DNA of 64,000 nt from NCBI RefSeq assembly GCF_001661965.1, contig NZ_LYWZ01000022.1, forward strand, positions 620,001 to 684,000, read 5' to 3'. Below, one piece after another: positions 18,981 through 28,355 of the stretch. The notes beneath the pieces were generated by a model. It did not search any database, was not told where the DNA came from, and worked only from the letters and a program-made list of their open reading frames with translations. Positions within the stretch are counted from its first letter, which is position 1. Every line of letters starts with the position of its first letter. The DNA comes from Croceicoccus mobilis. Its GTDB lineage: Bacteria; Pseudomonadota; Alphaproteobacteria; Sphingomonadales; Sphingomonadaceae. The position numbers and the translations under genes are program-made.

Positions 18981-20252
18981 TCAGAACACCCAGACATCCA
19001 CCGCGTGGATGATCAGGCCGACAAGGCCGCCGACCAGCGTGCCATTGATGCGGATAAATTGCAGGTCGCGGCCCACTGCGCCTTCGACCCGGGCGGTGAT
19101 CGTGGTCGCGTCCCAGCGCTTTACGGTTTCGGAGACTAGCCGCACGATCTGGTCGCCATAGCGACTGGCGATGCCGACCGCGCTGCGGCGGGCGAAACGA
19201 TTGACCTGCCGCTGCAGCCGCGCATCGCCCTGCAGCGCCGCGCCCAGTTCCGCCACGGCGCCTGCGAACTGACCACCCATCTGCGAGCCGGGATCACGCG
19301 CCGCCGCGATCAGCGATGCGCGCAGACGCTCCCACACGCCCTGCCACCATGTGGCGACGGCGGGATTGGCGATCAGCTCCTGCTTCATACCCTCGACCTT
19401 GGCGCGGGTCGCGGGATCGTGGATCAGATCGTGAGCAAGGCTCTCCAGCCCCTCTTCCACCTTGGCGCGCAGCGGGTGGTCGGGATTGACCAGCACTTCG
19501 GCCAGCAGGCGGTAAAGCCCATCAAGCACCGAATTGGCCAGCCGCTCGTCCAGCCCCGTAAAACGCAGCAGCGCATTGGCACGCTCGTGGATCATCTCGC
19601 GCACCAGCGACTCGTTCGCCTCCAGCGCTTTGCCGGCCCAGCGGATCATCGCCTCCATCAACGGCAGGTGGCGCTTATCGGCGATCGCGGCAGTCAGCAT
19701 CTGTCCCAAGAGCGGCGCAACCTCCAGCCGCGATAGCTGTGCGGCCAGCCCATGGCGCACCTGCTCACCCAGTCTTTGCGGGTCGAGCGATTCGAGCGCC
19801 TCGGCGAAAAGCTCGGCAGCGCCTGCGCGAACGCCTGTCGAACTGCGCGAAGGGGCGGCGAGGTAATCGCCCGCAGCCCGCGCCACGTTCATTGCCTGCA
19901 TCCGGCGCGCGACGACAGCCGGGGTCAGGAAATTGGCTTTCAGGAAGCCCGCCATGGTGTCGGCGATGCGGTCCTTGTTGGTGGGGATGATCGCGGTATG
20001 CGGGATCGGCATGCCCAGCGGATGGCGGAACAGGGCGGTGACGGCGAACCAGTCGGCCAGTGCGCCGACCATCGCCGCCTCGGCAAAGGCGGTCACGAAA
20101 TCGAGGCCGGTGACGCGATCCTGAAACAGGCGCGAGACGACGAAAACCACCGCCATCAGCACCAGCAGGCCGGTCGCGATCATCCGCATGCGGCGCGCCC
20201 GGTCAGCCGGAGGCGCAGATGTGGAAGCCCTGCTGGTATTCGTTAAATCCAA
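18981..20252 (-). CDS. DUF445 family membrane protein (YjiN-like)
   Basis: 423 residues. An N-terminal membrane segment (about 25-43; MIATGLLVLMAVVFVVSRLF) is followed by the diagnostic FAEAAMVGALADWFAVTALF and HTAIIPTNKDRIADTMAGF. A long helical middle precedes a C-terminal hydrophobic segment. The family is widespread and of unknown role. It ends the reverse-strand group containing the RND pump, 21 bases beyond the pump's stop codon, but its promoter context is unclear. Confidence 0.85.
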   Translation of the reverse strand: MDLTNTSRASTSAPPADRARRMRMIATGLLVLMAVVFVVSRLFQDRVTGLDFVTAFAEAAMVGALADWFAVTALFRHPLGMPIPHTAIIPTNKDRIADTMAGFLKANFLTPAVVARRMQAMNVARAAGDYLAAPSRSSTGVRAGAAELFAEALESLDPQRLGEQVRHGLAAQLSRLEVAPLLGQMLTAAIADKRHLPLMEAMIRWAGKALEANESLVREMIHERANALLRFTGLDERLANSVLDGLYRLLAEVLVNPDHPLRAKVEEGLESLAHDLIHDPATRAKVEGMKQELIANPAVATWWQGVWERLRASLIAAARDPGSQMGGQFAGAVAELGAALQGDARLQRQVNRFARRSAVGIASRYGDQIVRLVSETVKRWDATTITARVEGAVGRDLQFIRINGTLVGGLVGLIIHAVDVWVF

Positions 20253-20273
20253 TTGCCCCTAACCGTTCTGCCC

Positions 20274-23200
20274 TTATTCGGCCGGAACCCCATCGCCATC
20301 GATGGTGCCGGGCCGTGACCCCTCTTCTTTGTGAAGCGCGGGGTCATAGGTCAAGAACAGCCTGCGCAGCGCCGGCCCGACACGCTTTTCAAAACCATCG
20401 GCAAGGCTGAAGCCTGCGGGAACGATAAGCAGCGTCAGGATCGTCGAAACGGCGAGCCCGCCGATCACGACGACGCCCATGGGGCCGCGAAACGCGCTGT
20501 CGCCCGATAGCGAGAGCGCAGTGGGCAGCATGCCGGCGGTCATGGCGACGGTCGTCATCACGATGGGCTGCGCGCGTTTGTGGCCCGCATCGATGATCGC
20601 ATCCTTGCGCGCAACGCCGCGTGCCATTTCCTCGATCGCGAAATCGATCAGCAGGATCGAGTTCTTGGCGACAATGCCGAACAGCATGAGGACGCCGATG
20701 AACACCGGCAGGGTCATGGCGAAACCGAAGATCAGCAGCAGGATCACCCCGCCCAGCGGCGCCAGGAACAGCGAGCTCATATTGACGAGCGGCGAGATCA
20801 CGCGGTGATAAAGCAATACCAGCACGGCAAAGACCAGCAGCACGCCGGCAGCCAGCGCGATGAAGAAATTGCCGACCATCTCCTGCTGCCACTGGTCCGA
20901 TCCGAAGGGAGCGTTGGAAACACCTGCGGGCAGGTTCTGCATGATCGGCAGCTCCTGAATCGCGGCATCGACATCCCCCTTGGCCACCCCCATCGCAAGG
21001 TCGGCGCCCACGAACACGCGCCGCTGCTGGTTATAGCGCTGGATCGTGGTCGGACCCGACCCGAAAGAGATCTCGGCCACGCGCTCCAGCGGAACCGACG
21101 TGCCGGTTGTCGTCTGGACCGGAAGATTGCGGATCACGTCGAGATCGCGGCGCGAACTTTCGGACAGGCGCACGCGGATCGGAACCTGCCTGTCGGACAG
21201 CGAGAATTTCGCGGCGTTCTGATCGATATCGCCCAGCGTTGCGATGCGGATCGTCTGGCTGAGCGCCGCCGTCGTCACGCCGAGACTGGCGGCAAGGTCG
21301 GCACGCGGCTTGATGATCAGCTCGGGGCGCTGGAGGTCAGCCTCCACCCGCGGCGCCACGACGCCGGGGACGCCGCGCATCTGGTCGGCGAGGATGCGCG
21401 CGGTCTGGTCCAGAAGCTCCGGATCGGAACCCGAGAGCATGACCGAGATCGGCCGGCCCGTGCCGGTATTCTGCTGCCCCAGGAAAGAGACACGCGCATC
21501 GGCGATATCCTGGAGCTGCGGGGTCATCCGGCGCTCGAATTCCTGCAGCGAGATCGAGCGATCGGGATCGAGGTTGATGAACAGGCGCGCGCTGCCCTCG
21601 CTCACGCTTTCCAGCGCGCTCAACACTTCGGGCTGCTCGTTGATGATATTCGCGACGCGATCCGCGACCGCTTCCGTCTGTTCCAGCGTGGTGCCGGGCA
21701 CCATTTCGATACGGGCGCGGCTGAAATCACTGTTTTCCTCGGGCATGAACTGGTTGGGCAGCGATGCCATGAGCATGCCGGACCAGATCAGCGCGCCGAA
21801 ACCAACGCCCAGCATCCACATGCGATGGTCGCGAAGGCGGGCCGCCACGCGGCCGGCGATCCATGCGTGATAACGCGCGATATGGCCGCCCATCATCGAC
21901 AGCAGCGCGCTCAGTGCCTTGACCGTCACGAATGTCAGCACGATCGGCGGGACCATCACGGCCAGGAAGAACACCGCCTCGATCAGCAGCTTGGCGAGGC
22001 CGATCAGGGGGATCAGGAAGCTGTTGGTGGTCGTCGGCAGAACCGTTGCGAGATTGAGATTTCCATAGATGAACTTGAAACCGACGAAGAGACCCAGCCC
22101 GGCCGCAGCGAATACCAGCAGGAAGAAGACGATTTCGACCAGCACCGAGCGAACGGACCTCGGCTCGCGCGTCAGTGTCCGCTTGTGGGCCAGCGATTTG
22201 CTTTCATCCAGCGACCAGGATAGCACCTTCATATAGCGGTCCATCCACTTCCCCTCGCCATGGGCGGCATGGCCCTTGGATTTCAGGAAGTAAGCCGCTG
22301 CCATCGGCGTGATCAGGCGGGCGACGGCAAGGCTCATCAGCACGGAGGCGACGACGGTCAGCGCGAAATTCTTGAAGAATTCACCCGCGACGCCGCTGAT
22401 CAGGCCGACCGGCAGGAACACCGCGACGATCGAGAATGTCGTCGCCACGACGGCAAGGCCGATTTCATCGGCGGCGTCGATCGAGGCCTGATAGGCGCTT
22501 TTGCCCATGCGCATGTGGCGCACGATATTCTCGATCTCGACGATGGCGTCATCGACCAGCACGCCCGCGACAAGCCCCAGGCCCAGCAGCGACATGGTGT
22601 TGAGCGAGAAGCCGAGCAGGTCCATGAAGAAGAAAGTAGGAATCGCCGAGAGCGGAATGGCGAGCGCCGCGATGATCGTCGCGCGCCAGTCGCGCAGGAA
22701 AAACAGCACGACCAGCACGGCCAGCACCGCACCCTCGATCATCGCATGCATAGAGCTTTCGTATTGCTCACGCGTGTATTCGACCGAGGTGTAGAGCGGG
22801 TCGAAGCTGATGCCGGGATTGCTTTCCTCGATCTTTTCCAGTGCGGCGACGCTGTCGTCATAGACGGCAACATCCGATGCGCCGCGCGCACGGCTGATCG
22901 AGAAGGTCACGACCTGCCGGCCATCCATCTTCGAAAGCGACGTAATCTCGGAATAGCGGTCCTGCACCGTGGCGATGTCGTTAAGGCGGATCGAACGGCC
23001 ATTGCCGATCGGAATCTGCAGCTGCGACAGGTCATAGGCCGTATCGGCATTGCCGAGCACGCGCACCGATTGCCGCGATCCGGCAACCTCTGCCTGCCCG
23101 CCCGCGGCATTGATGTTCAGCTGGCGCAGCTGCGCATTGACCTGGCTGGCGGTGACGCCCAGCGACTGCATGCGCGCAGGGTCGAGCACCACGAGAATCT

Positions 23201-23756
23201 CTCGATCGACGCCGCCATTGCGATTGACCTCGGCCATGCCGTCGATCGAGAGCAGTCGTTTCGCCACGGTATCATCGACGAACCAGCTCAGCTCCTCGAT
23301 CGTCATATCGGGCGCGCTGATCGCGAAATAGCCGATCGGCTGCGATGACGTCTGCGCCCGGAAAATGCGCGGCTCCAGAATGCCGTCGGGCAATTGGCCG
23401 CGGATCTGGTCGACCGAGGCTTTCACCTCGTTCACCGCCTGGCTGATGTCGGTGCCGATCTCGAACTCGACCTGCGTCTGCGAGGAGCCTTCACGCGCGG
23501 TCGAATTGATGGTGACCACGCCTTCGACATTCTGGATCGCGGCTTCGGCGATCTGGGTGATCTGGTTCTCGATCTCCGTCGGGGCGGCGCCCGGCTGCGA
23601 GATGACGACGATCACCAGCGGGAATTCGATATCCGGGTTGTTCTGAATATCCATCCGCATGAAGCTTACGATGCCGGCCAGCATCAGGCCGGCAAACAGG
23701 ACCAGTGGCACGACCGGGTTGCGGATCGACCAGGCCGAGATGTTGCGCAGACTCAT
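20274..23756 (-). CDS. RND multidrug efflux permease with an internal extra membrane segment
   Basis: 1160 residues, HAE1-like inner-membrane proton/drug antiporter. The start ISAWSIRNPVVPLVLFAGL and PDIEFPLVIV are typical. The proton-relay residues are visible: the Asp pair in LVDDAIVEIENIV (TM4) and Lys in FGIVAKNSILLIDFAIE (TM10). Two periplasmic porter loops are full length. It is about 100 residues longer than AcrB because residues about 505-639 hold an insertion with at least two hydrophobic stretches between TM6 and TM7. It overlaps no gene and sits 12 bases after its adaptor gene. Confidence 0.9.
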   Translation of the reverse strand: MSLRNISAWSIRNPVVPLVLFAGLMLAGIVSFMRMDIQNNPDIEFPLVIVVISQPGAAPTEIENQITQIAEAAIQNVEGVVTINSTAREGSSQTQVEFEIGTDISQAVNEVKASVDQIRGQLPDGILEPRIFRAQTSSQPIGYFAISAPDMTIEELSWFVDDTVAKRLLSIDGMAEVNRNGGVDREILVVLDPARMQSLGVTASQVNAQLRQLNINAAGGQAEVAGSRQSVRVLGNADTAYDLSQLQIPIGNGRSIRLNDIATVQDRYSEITSLSKMDGRQVVTFSISRARGASDVAVYDDSVAALEKIEESNPGISFDPLYTSVEYTREQYESSMHAMIEGAVLAVLVVLFFLRDWRATIIAALAIPLSAIPTFFFMDLLGFSLNTMSLLGLGLVAGVLVDDAIVEIENIVRHMRMGKSAYQASIDAADEIGLAVVATTFSIVAVFLPVGLISGVAGEFFKNFALTVVASVLMSLAVARLITPMAAAYFLKSKGHAAHGEGKWMDRYMKVLSWSLDESKSLAHKRTLTREPRSVRSVLVEIVFFLLVFAAAGLGLFVGFKFIYGNLNLATVLPTTTNSFLIPLIGLAKLLIEAVFFLAVMVPPIVLTFVTVKALSALLSMMGGHIARYHAWIAGRVAARLRDHRMWMLGVGFGALIWSGMLMASLPNQFMPEENSDFSRARIEMVPGTTLEQTEAVADRVANIINEQPEVLSALESVSEGSARLFINLDPDRSISLQEFERRMTPQLQDIADARVSFLGQQNTGTGRPISVMLSGSDPELLDQTARILADQMRGVPGVVAPRVEADLQRPELIIKPRADLAASLGVTTAALSQTIRIATLGDIDQNAAKFSLSDRQVPIRVRLSESSRRDLDVIRNLPVQTTTGTSVPLERVAEISFGSGPTTIQRYNQQRRVFVGADLAMGVAKGDVDAAIQELPIMQNLPAGVSNAPFGSDQWQQEMVGNFFIALAAGVLLVFAVLVLLYHRVISPLVNMSSLFLAPLGGVILLLIFGFAMTLPVFIGVLMLFGIVAKNSILLIDFAIEEMARGVARKDAIIDAGHKRAQPIVMTTVAMTAGMLPTALSLSGDSAFRGPMGVVVIGGLAVSTILTLLIVPAGFSLADGFEKRVGPALRRLFLTYDPALHKEEGSRPGTIDGDGVPAE

Positions 23757-23768
23757 CGCCCTCGTCCC

Positions 23769-24974
23769 TCAGTCGATCGTTTTCGTGACGCTGGGATTGA
23801 TCTTGTCGCCCGCGCTCAGGAAGCCGCCAGCGCGCAGCACGACCTTTTCGCTCCCGTCGAGCCCTTCGGCGATGACGATGCCCTTCGCGGTAATGATGCC
23901 AAGTTCGACCGCGCGGCGTTCGACCTGGTCATCGGCGCCCAGGATGAAGACATAGCTGCCATCTGCATCCGACAGTATGGCCGATTCCGGAAGAACGGGA
24001 GCGGTCACGGTACCCGCGGCGATGACTGCGGTGGCAAAGCCGCCCGGCCGCAGCGCTTGGTCATAGGGAAGCGCGATGCGCGCGACGCCCTGGCGCGATG
24101 TCGCGTCGATAGTGGGCGAAAGCTGCCAGATCTGGCCGGTGAAGGTCTTGTCGCTGCCGACCGGCGTGACTTCGGCATTCACGCCGACATTGAGGCGCGA
24201 CAGGTCAGCCTCGCCGACGCGCGCGCTCAGTTCCATTTCGCCGCCGCGGGCCAGCACGAAAAGGGCACCGCTGCCGCCGCCCACGACCTGCCCGCGCTCG
24301 ACATTGCGTTCGAGCACGAGACCGCCGGCGGGCGCGACGATGTTGAGCCGGGCATTGCGGGCACGCAATTCGTTGAGCGTCGCCTCGGCGACCTTTACCC
24401 GGCTGACCGCGGCATCGCGGGTCGAAGTCAGACGATCGACATCGGCGGTGGAGATAAAGCCGCGATCAACGAGCCTTAGAGCACGGTCGAGATTGGCCTG
24501 CGCCAGCTGCGCGTCGGCTCGCGCAACCTCGACCTGCGCGGCCTGTGCGGCGGCCTGCTGCGACTGCACCGAACGATCGATGACCGCGAGTACCTCGCCT
24601 GGCTGGACCCAGTCGCCGGCATCGACGCGAACATCGACCACCGAACCGCCCTCACCGACCGAGCCGACCGGCATGGGGCGGCGCGCGGCAAAGGTGCCGG
24701 TGGCGGTGATTGTGCCGGTTACGGTGGTGCGGCCGGGCGCGGCCACGGTCACCACGGGAAGCTGAGCCTCGCCCGCCTCTGGCGGAGCGGAGCTGAGCCA
24801 GAGGAGCACGCCAACGATCGCGGCGACCAAGACTGCGACAATCGCACCGATGGTGATCAGCCGCTTCTTGCGCGCAGAGTCCGCATACTCGTCCACGGTA
24901 AGCTCGGGATTCATGGTCCGGTCGTGCATCGCCTCTTCGACCCCTTCGGCCGTGATTGTCTTATCATACTTCAT
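23769..24974 (-). CDS. RND periplasmic adaptor (membrane fusion) protein
   Basis: 401 residues, partner of the downstream RND permease. A 40-residue charged N-terminus precedes a membrane anchor (about 38-58). Biotinyl-lipoyl halves (GEVLAVIDRSVQ and LNIVAPAGGLVLERNVERGQVV) flank an Ala-rich coiled-coil hairpin (about 140-195). Beta-barrel and membrane-proximal domains follow. AGAGGTGG precedes the ATG. No outer-membrane TolC-type gene is adjacent, so the pump must borrow one. Confidence 0.9.
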   Translation of the reverse strand: MKYDKTITAEGVEEAMHDRTMNPELTVDEYADSARKKRLITIGAIVAVLVAAIVGVLLWLSSAPPEAGEAQLPVVTVAAPGRTTVTGTITATGTFAARRPMPVGSVGEGGSVVDVRVDAGDWVQPGEVLAVIDRSVQSQQAAAQAAQVEVARADAQLAQANLDRALRLVDRGFISTADVDRLTSTRDAAVSRVKVAEATLNELRARNARLNIVAPAGGLVLERNVERGQVVGGGSGALFVLARGGEMELSARVGEADLSRLNVGVNAEVTPVGSDKTFTGQIWQLSPTIDATSRQGVARIALPYDQALRPGGFATAVIAAGTVTAPVLPESAILSDADGSYVFILGADDQVERRAVELGIITAKGIVIAEGLDGSEKVVLRAGGFLSAGDKINPSVTKTID

Positions 24975-25090
24975 CGAAATTCGCCCACCTCTGCCCTTCT
25001 CTCAAGGACAAGGCCCAAAAGGGATCTTCCTCGCCCCCTGCGGGAAGTCGGCCCGGCGCATAGTCTTGAATTTCGTCCAATTCCATACGC

Positions 25091-25127
25091 AAGAAAAAGG
25101 GCCCGTCGCTTCAGGCGACGAGCCCTT
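25091..25127 (-). terminator. Rho-independent terminator of the GlsB-type gene
   Basis: Read on the reverse strand: GGGC plus CGTCGC pairs with GCGACG plus GCCC, followed by TTTTTCTT. It lies 73 bases beyond the stop of the small gene at 25200 and separates it from the pump operon. Confidence 0.8.
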
Positions 25128-25199
25128 CAACTTGTTACGTCTGTTATCACCGACGCTCCAGCGAAACAAATGCGTTCGTGGAGCGGAATCAGCGGTTCG

Positions 25200-25466
25200 T
25201 CAGCGAACGCGTCCCCGCTGCACCAGGTTGACGATCGCCAGCAGCACGACGGCACCGATAAAGGCGACGATCAGGCCGGAAAGCGAAAACGCCTGTACGG
25301 TGGTGTCGACGCCGATCAGCGGGCCGAGCAGGAAGTTGCCGATCAGCGAACCAACACAGCCGACGATGATGTTCCAGATGATGCCCATTGAGGCATCGCG
25401 GTTCATCACCATGCTGGCAAGCCAGCCTGCGACGCCGCCTACGATAAGTGCAATAATCAAACCCAC
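25200..25466 (-). CDS. GlsB/YeaQ/YmgE family stress-response membrane protein
   Basis: 88 residues, three hydrophobic stretches and glycine-rich turns typical of the transglycosylase-associated (Transgly_assoc) family: LIIALIVGGVAGWLAS, IIWNIIVGCVGSLIGN and LSGLIVAFIGAVVLL. Function is poorly known; relatives are stress-induced. The GTG at 25466 is preferred over the ATG five codons upstream because GAGGAG lies seven bases before the GTG and would overlap the alternative start. Its own terminator lies downstream. Confidence 0.85.
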   Translation of the reverse strand: MGLIIALIVGGVAGWLASMVMNRDASMGIIWNIIVGCVGSLIGNFLLGPLIGVDTTVQAFSLSGLIVAFIGAVVLLAIVNLVQRGRVR

Positions 25467-25569
25467 GGGTTCTCTCCTCATCTTGGGAATGAGGGGTGAA
25501 CGGTTGGCTGGCTGCGATGTTCCGTGAAATCGCAAGTCTGCATTAACTATCGTGAGCGGCGGCCCCTGG

Positions 25570-25869
25570 TCAGTATTTCATCTGACGTTCGTAGAGGTCC
25601 CTGTAATGCTGGATGCGGGTGACGCGCAGGCCCTTCATGCCCGACCTTTCGACCGCGCGCTGCCATGACGCGAATTCTTCCAGCGTCAGGTCATAGCGTT
25701 CGCACGCATCGTCGATCGACAACAGGCCGCCATTGACGGCAGCAACCACTTCGGCCTTGCGGCGCACGACCCACCTCTTGGTGGAAGGAGGGGGCAGATC
25801 CTCGATCGTGAGGGGCTCGCCAAGCGGCCCGATCACCATCGATGGCCTGATGTCCTGATTCTCGATCAT
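25570..25869 (-). CDS. sciP: SciP-type CtrA inhibitor (DUF1153)
   Basis: 99 residues. The DUF1153 signature is complete: VIGPLGEPLTIEDLPPPSTK, RWVVRRKAEVVAAVNGGLLS, then a helix-turn-helix ACERYDLTLEEFASWQ and the ending LRVTRIQHYRDLY. In Caulobacter, SciP is a small protein that binds and restrains the cell-cycle regulator CtrA after division; that role is inferred here by family. Its ATG touches the stop codon of the upstream ORF (TAG-ATG), which suggests translational coupling. Confidence 0.9.
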   Translation of the reverse strand: MIENQDIRPSMVIGPLGEPLTIEDLPPPSTKRWVVRRKAEVVAAVNGGLLSIDDACERYDLTLEEFASWQRAVERSGMKGLRVTRIQHYRDLYERQMKY

Positions 25870-26277
25870 CTAGTCCTCGACACTCGTCCCGGTTGCTTCG
25901 TCGGCCCCGCCTTGGGGGGCGAAGCATCCGAAATCATCATTAGTCCGCGAAGCCTTAGGATCGGGTAAACGCGCAGTCGTTTCCTGCTCGGCCAGCGGTG
26001 CATCGCCCGGAACGACCCGTGCATCTGCTTCGTGACCTTCGCCATGCCGTCCATGCAGCGCCTCTGCCGCGCGCGGATCGAAACTGCCCTCGGCCCGCAT
26101 CCAGCAGGCCATGGCGGCATTGTCCTCGATCAGTGCGCCGCGCAGATCCCTTTCCGCAGCAAGACGGGCCCTCAGGGCCAGCCAGTCGAGCGGCTTGACG
26201 CCATGACCGGCAGCATCTTTCGCATCGGGGGGTCCCTCTTTTCCCGTGTCGGGCAAATTCGGAAACTTTGCGAACAT
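25870..26277 (-). CDS. Hypothetical protein cotranscribed with sciP
   Basis: 135 residues, no recognised domain. The central part is helical and charged (DWLALRARLAAERDLRGALIEDNAAMACWM) spread over about residues 31-60; the rest is Pro/Gly/Asp-rich and probably disordered. Its stop codon abuts the sciP start, so it is very likely the first gene of a two-gene operon. Codon use looks ordinary. The first ATG at 26277 is taken; no strong ribosome-binding site decides. Confidence 0.55.
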   Translation of the reverse strand: MFAKFPNLPDTGKEGPPDAKDAAGHGVKPLDWLALRARLAAERDLRGALIEDNAAMACWMRAEGSFDPRAAEALHGRHGEGHEADARVVPGDAPLAEQETTARLPDPKASRTNDDFGCFAPQGGADEATGTSVED

Positions 26278-26388
26278 GGCGCTGACTATGCTGACAAGTG
26301 GTCAACAAATGGTGAAGCTTGCGGGTGGATGAACCGAAAACGGGGCGGGTTCACTCTGGAGACGCGCGGGTGTAAGGGCGCGTGACAT

Positions 26389-27567
26389 ATGAACATGACT
26401 GCCGAATCTCCTCCTCTCCCTGAAAACGGGGGCGCTCCGGTCGATCCGGGCGCATTGTTCGATCTTCCCGCGCCCATGTCGGCGCGGCGCATCGTCGTGG
26501 CCATGTCGGGCGGCGTCGATTCGTCCGTCGTCGCGGCGCTGGCGGCGCAGAGCGGGGCCGAAGTCATCGGCGTCACGCTGCAGCTCTACGACCATGGCGA
26601 GGCGGTGAAGCGCAAGGGCGCGTGCTGTGCGGGCGACGATATCCGCGATGCGCGCCTTGTCGCCGACCGGCTGGGCATCGCGCATTACGTGTTCGACCAT
26701 GAAAGCAGCTTCCGCGAATCCGTCATCGACGGTTTTGCCGATGAATATATGGCGGGGCGCACTCCCATCCCCTGCATTCGCTGCAACATGGGGCCGAAAT
26801 TCACCGATCTGTTCAAGATGGCGCGCGATCTGGGCGCGGATTGCCTTGCCACCGGCCATTACGTGCGCCGGGTGATGGGCGAAGCCGGCCCGGAACTGCA
26901 CCGCGCCGTCGATCCGGCCCGCGACCAGAGCTATTTCCTGTACGGCACCACCGAAGAGCAGCTCGAATTCCTGCGTTTTCCGCTGGGCGGATTGCCGAAA
27001 TCGGAAACGCGCCGCATCGCGCAGGAAACCGGCCTTGTCGTCGCGGCCAAGCCCGACAGCCAGGACATCTGCTTCGTGCCCGATGGCGATTATGCCTCTC
27101 TGGTGAAAAAGCTGCGGCCAGAGGCGGGGGACGCAGGCGATATCGTCCATGCCGAGACCGGCGAAGTGCTGGGCCGCCATCGCGGCATCGTGCATTACAC
27201 CGTCGGCCAACGCCGCGGGATCGAGATCGGCGGACAGCCCGAACCGCTTTACGTCATCCGCATCGATGCCGAAGCAGGCGCGGTGGTCGTGGGGCCGAAA
27301 CGCCTGCTCGCCGTCGGCGCGATGCGCGTGATCGAGACCAATCGCATCGGCCCGCTTCCCACCACGGGCCTCACCGCCAAGGTGCGTTCGCTGGCAAAGC
27401 CCGTGCCCATAACGCTGGAAGGGCCGCTGGGCGATAATGGCGAGGTGCGCGTGCGCTTTGCGCAGCCCGAATATGGCGTTGCGCCCGGACAGGCGGCAGT
27501 GATCTATGCCGGGGAGCGCGTCATCGGCGGCGGCTGGATCGAGGAAACTTTCCCCGCCGATCAGTAG
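26389..27567 (+). CDS. mnmA: tRNA 2-thiouridylase MnmA
   Basis: Adds sulfur to U34 of Lys, Glu and Gln tRNAs. 392 residues, with about 30 extra residues before the PP-loop. The PP-loop [16 protein letters not shown] is followed by the catalytic cysteines in [13 protein letters not shown] and [27 protein letters not shown] and the C-terminal beta-barrel are present. The gene is divergent from the sciP operon, with 111 bases between, and its last seven bases overlap the end of the convergent phzF-like gene. Confidence 0.95.
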   Translation: MNMTAESPPLPENGGAPVDPGALFDLPAPMSARRIVVAMSGGVDSSVVAALAAQSGAEVIGVTLQLYDHGEAVKRKGACCAGDDIRDARLVADRLGIAHYVFDHESSFRESVIDGFADEYMAGRTPIPCIRCNMGPKFTDLFKMARDLGADCLATGHYVRRVMGEAGPELHRAVDPARDQSYFLYGTTEEQLEFLRFPLGGLPKSETRRIAQETGLVVAAKPDSQDICFVPDGDYASLVKKLRPEAGDAGDIVHAETGEVLGRHRGIVHYTVGQRRGIEIGGQPEPLYVIRIDAEAGAVVVGPKRLLAVGAMRVIETNRIGPLPTTGLTAKVRSLAKPVPITLEGPLGDNGEVRVRFAQPEYGVAPGQAAVIYAGERVIGGGWIEETFPADQ

Positions 27568-28355
27568 CGGAACATCCCCTCCACCACCGTGGTGCAGGGG
27601 CCGCCCAGCCATGCCGTGCCATCTTCCAGAGTGCAGGCCAGCAGCCCGCCCCTTTGCGATGTCTGAAACGCAGTGAACCCAGTGCGCCCCAGACGCTCGG
27701 CCCAGAACGGCGTCAGCGCGGCATGGGCGGAGCCGGTCACGCTATCTTCGGGCACGCCCGCGCCCGGCACGAACACGCGGCTGACGATATCGGTCGCCTC
27801 GCCCGGCGCGGTGCAGATGAACTGGTGATCGCCCATCGCGCCGAGCGCGGTGAAATCGGGCTTTAGCGCGCGGACCTGCGCGTCGCTTTCGTACAGGAAG
27901 ATGTTGTAGCGATCGGGCGAGCGCATCACCGCCACCGGCTCCGCGCCCAAAGCGGCGATCGCCTCGGGCCATTCGCCCGGCTGCGTCGGGATGGCGGGCA
28001 GCGCGAGTTCATAGCCGATCTCCGCCTTGCGCACGGTCAGCACGCCCACTTCCCGGGTCAGGAAACGCACGACATCGCCGCCGCCCTGCTCCAGGATAAC
28101 ATGCCCCGATGCGAGGGTCGCATGGCCGCACATGCGGATCTCGCACTCCGGCGTGAACCAGCGCAGCTGCCAGTCGGCATCCTCTCCGTCGTGGGGCACG
28201 AGGAAGGCGGTCTCGGCGAAATTATTCTCATTGCCGATCTTGCGCATGATCGCATCGGGCGGAAACCCGTCTTCGTAAATCATGACCGCAGCCTGATTGC
28301 CGGCGAATGCCTGCGGTGCGAAGGCATCGACATGCCAATAGGGAATCGCGGGCAT
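27561..28355 (-). CDS. PhzF-family isomerase/epimerase-like protein
   Basis: 264 residues of the diaminopimelate-epimerase fold. The family Glu is in [26 protein letters not shown] and the C-terminal [17 protein letters not shown] are the hallmark repeats. The natural substrate is unknown; no phenazine genes are nearby. Its ATG shares one base with the stop codon of the CDF gene upstream, so they form an operon. It overlaps mnmA tail to tail by seven bases. Confidence 0.88.
   Translation of the reverse strand: MPAIPYWHVDAFAPQAFAGNQAAVMIYEDGFPPDAIMRKIGNENNFAETAFLVPHDGEDADWQLRWFTPECEIRMCGHATLASGHVILEQGGGDVVRFLTREVGVLTVRKAEIGYELALPAIPTQPGEWPEAIAALGAEPVAVMRSPDRYNIFLYESDAQVRALKPDFTALGAMGDHQFICTAPGEATDIVSRVFVPGAGVPEDSVTGSAHAALTPFWAERLGRTGFTAFQTSQRGGLLACTLEDGTAWLGGPCTTVVEGMFRY

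Noticed and set aside
20580-22223. A 547-codon forward frame opposite the RND permease
   Set aside because: Biased Arg/His/Asp/Gln composition, typical of an antisense shadow; the RND frame is certain.
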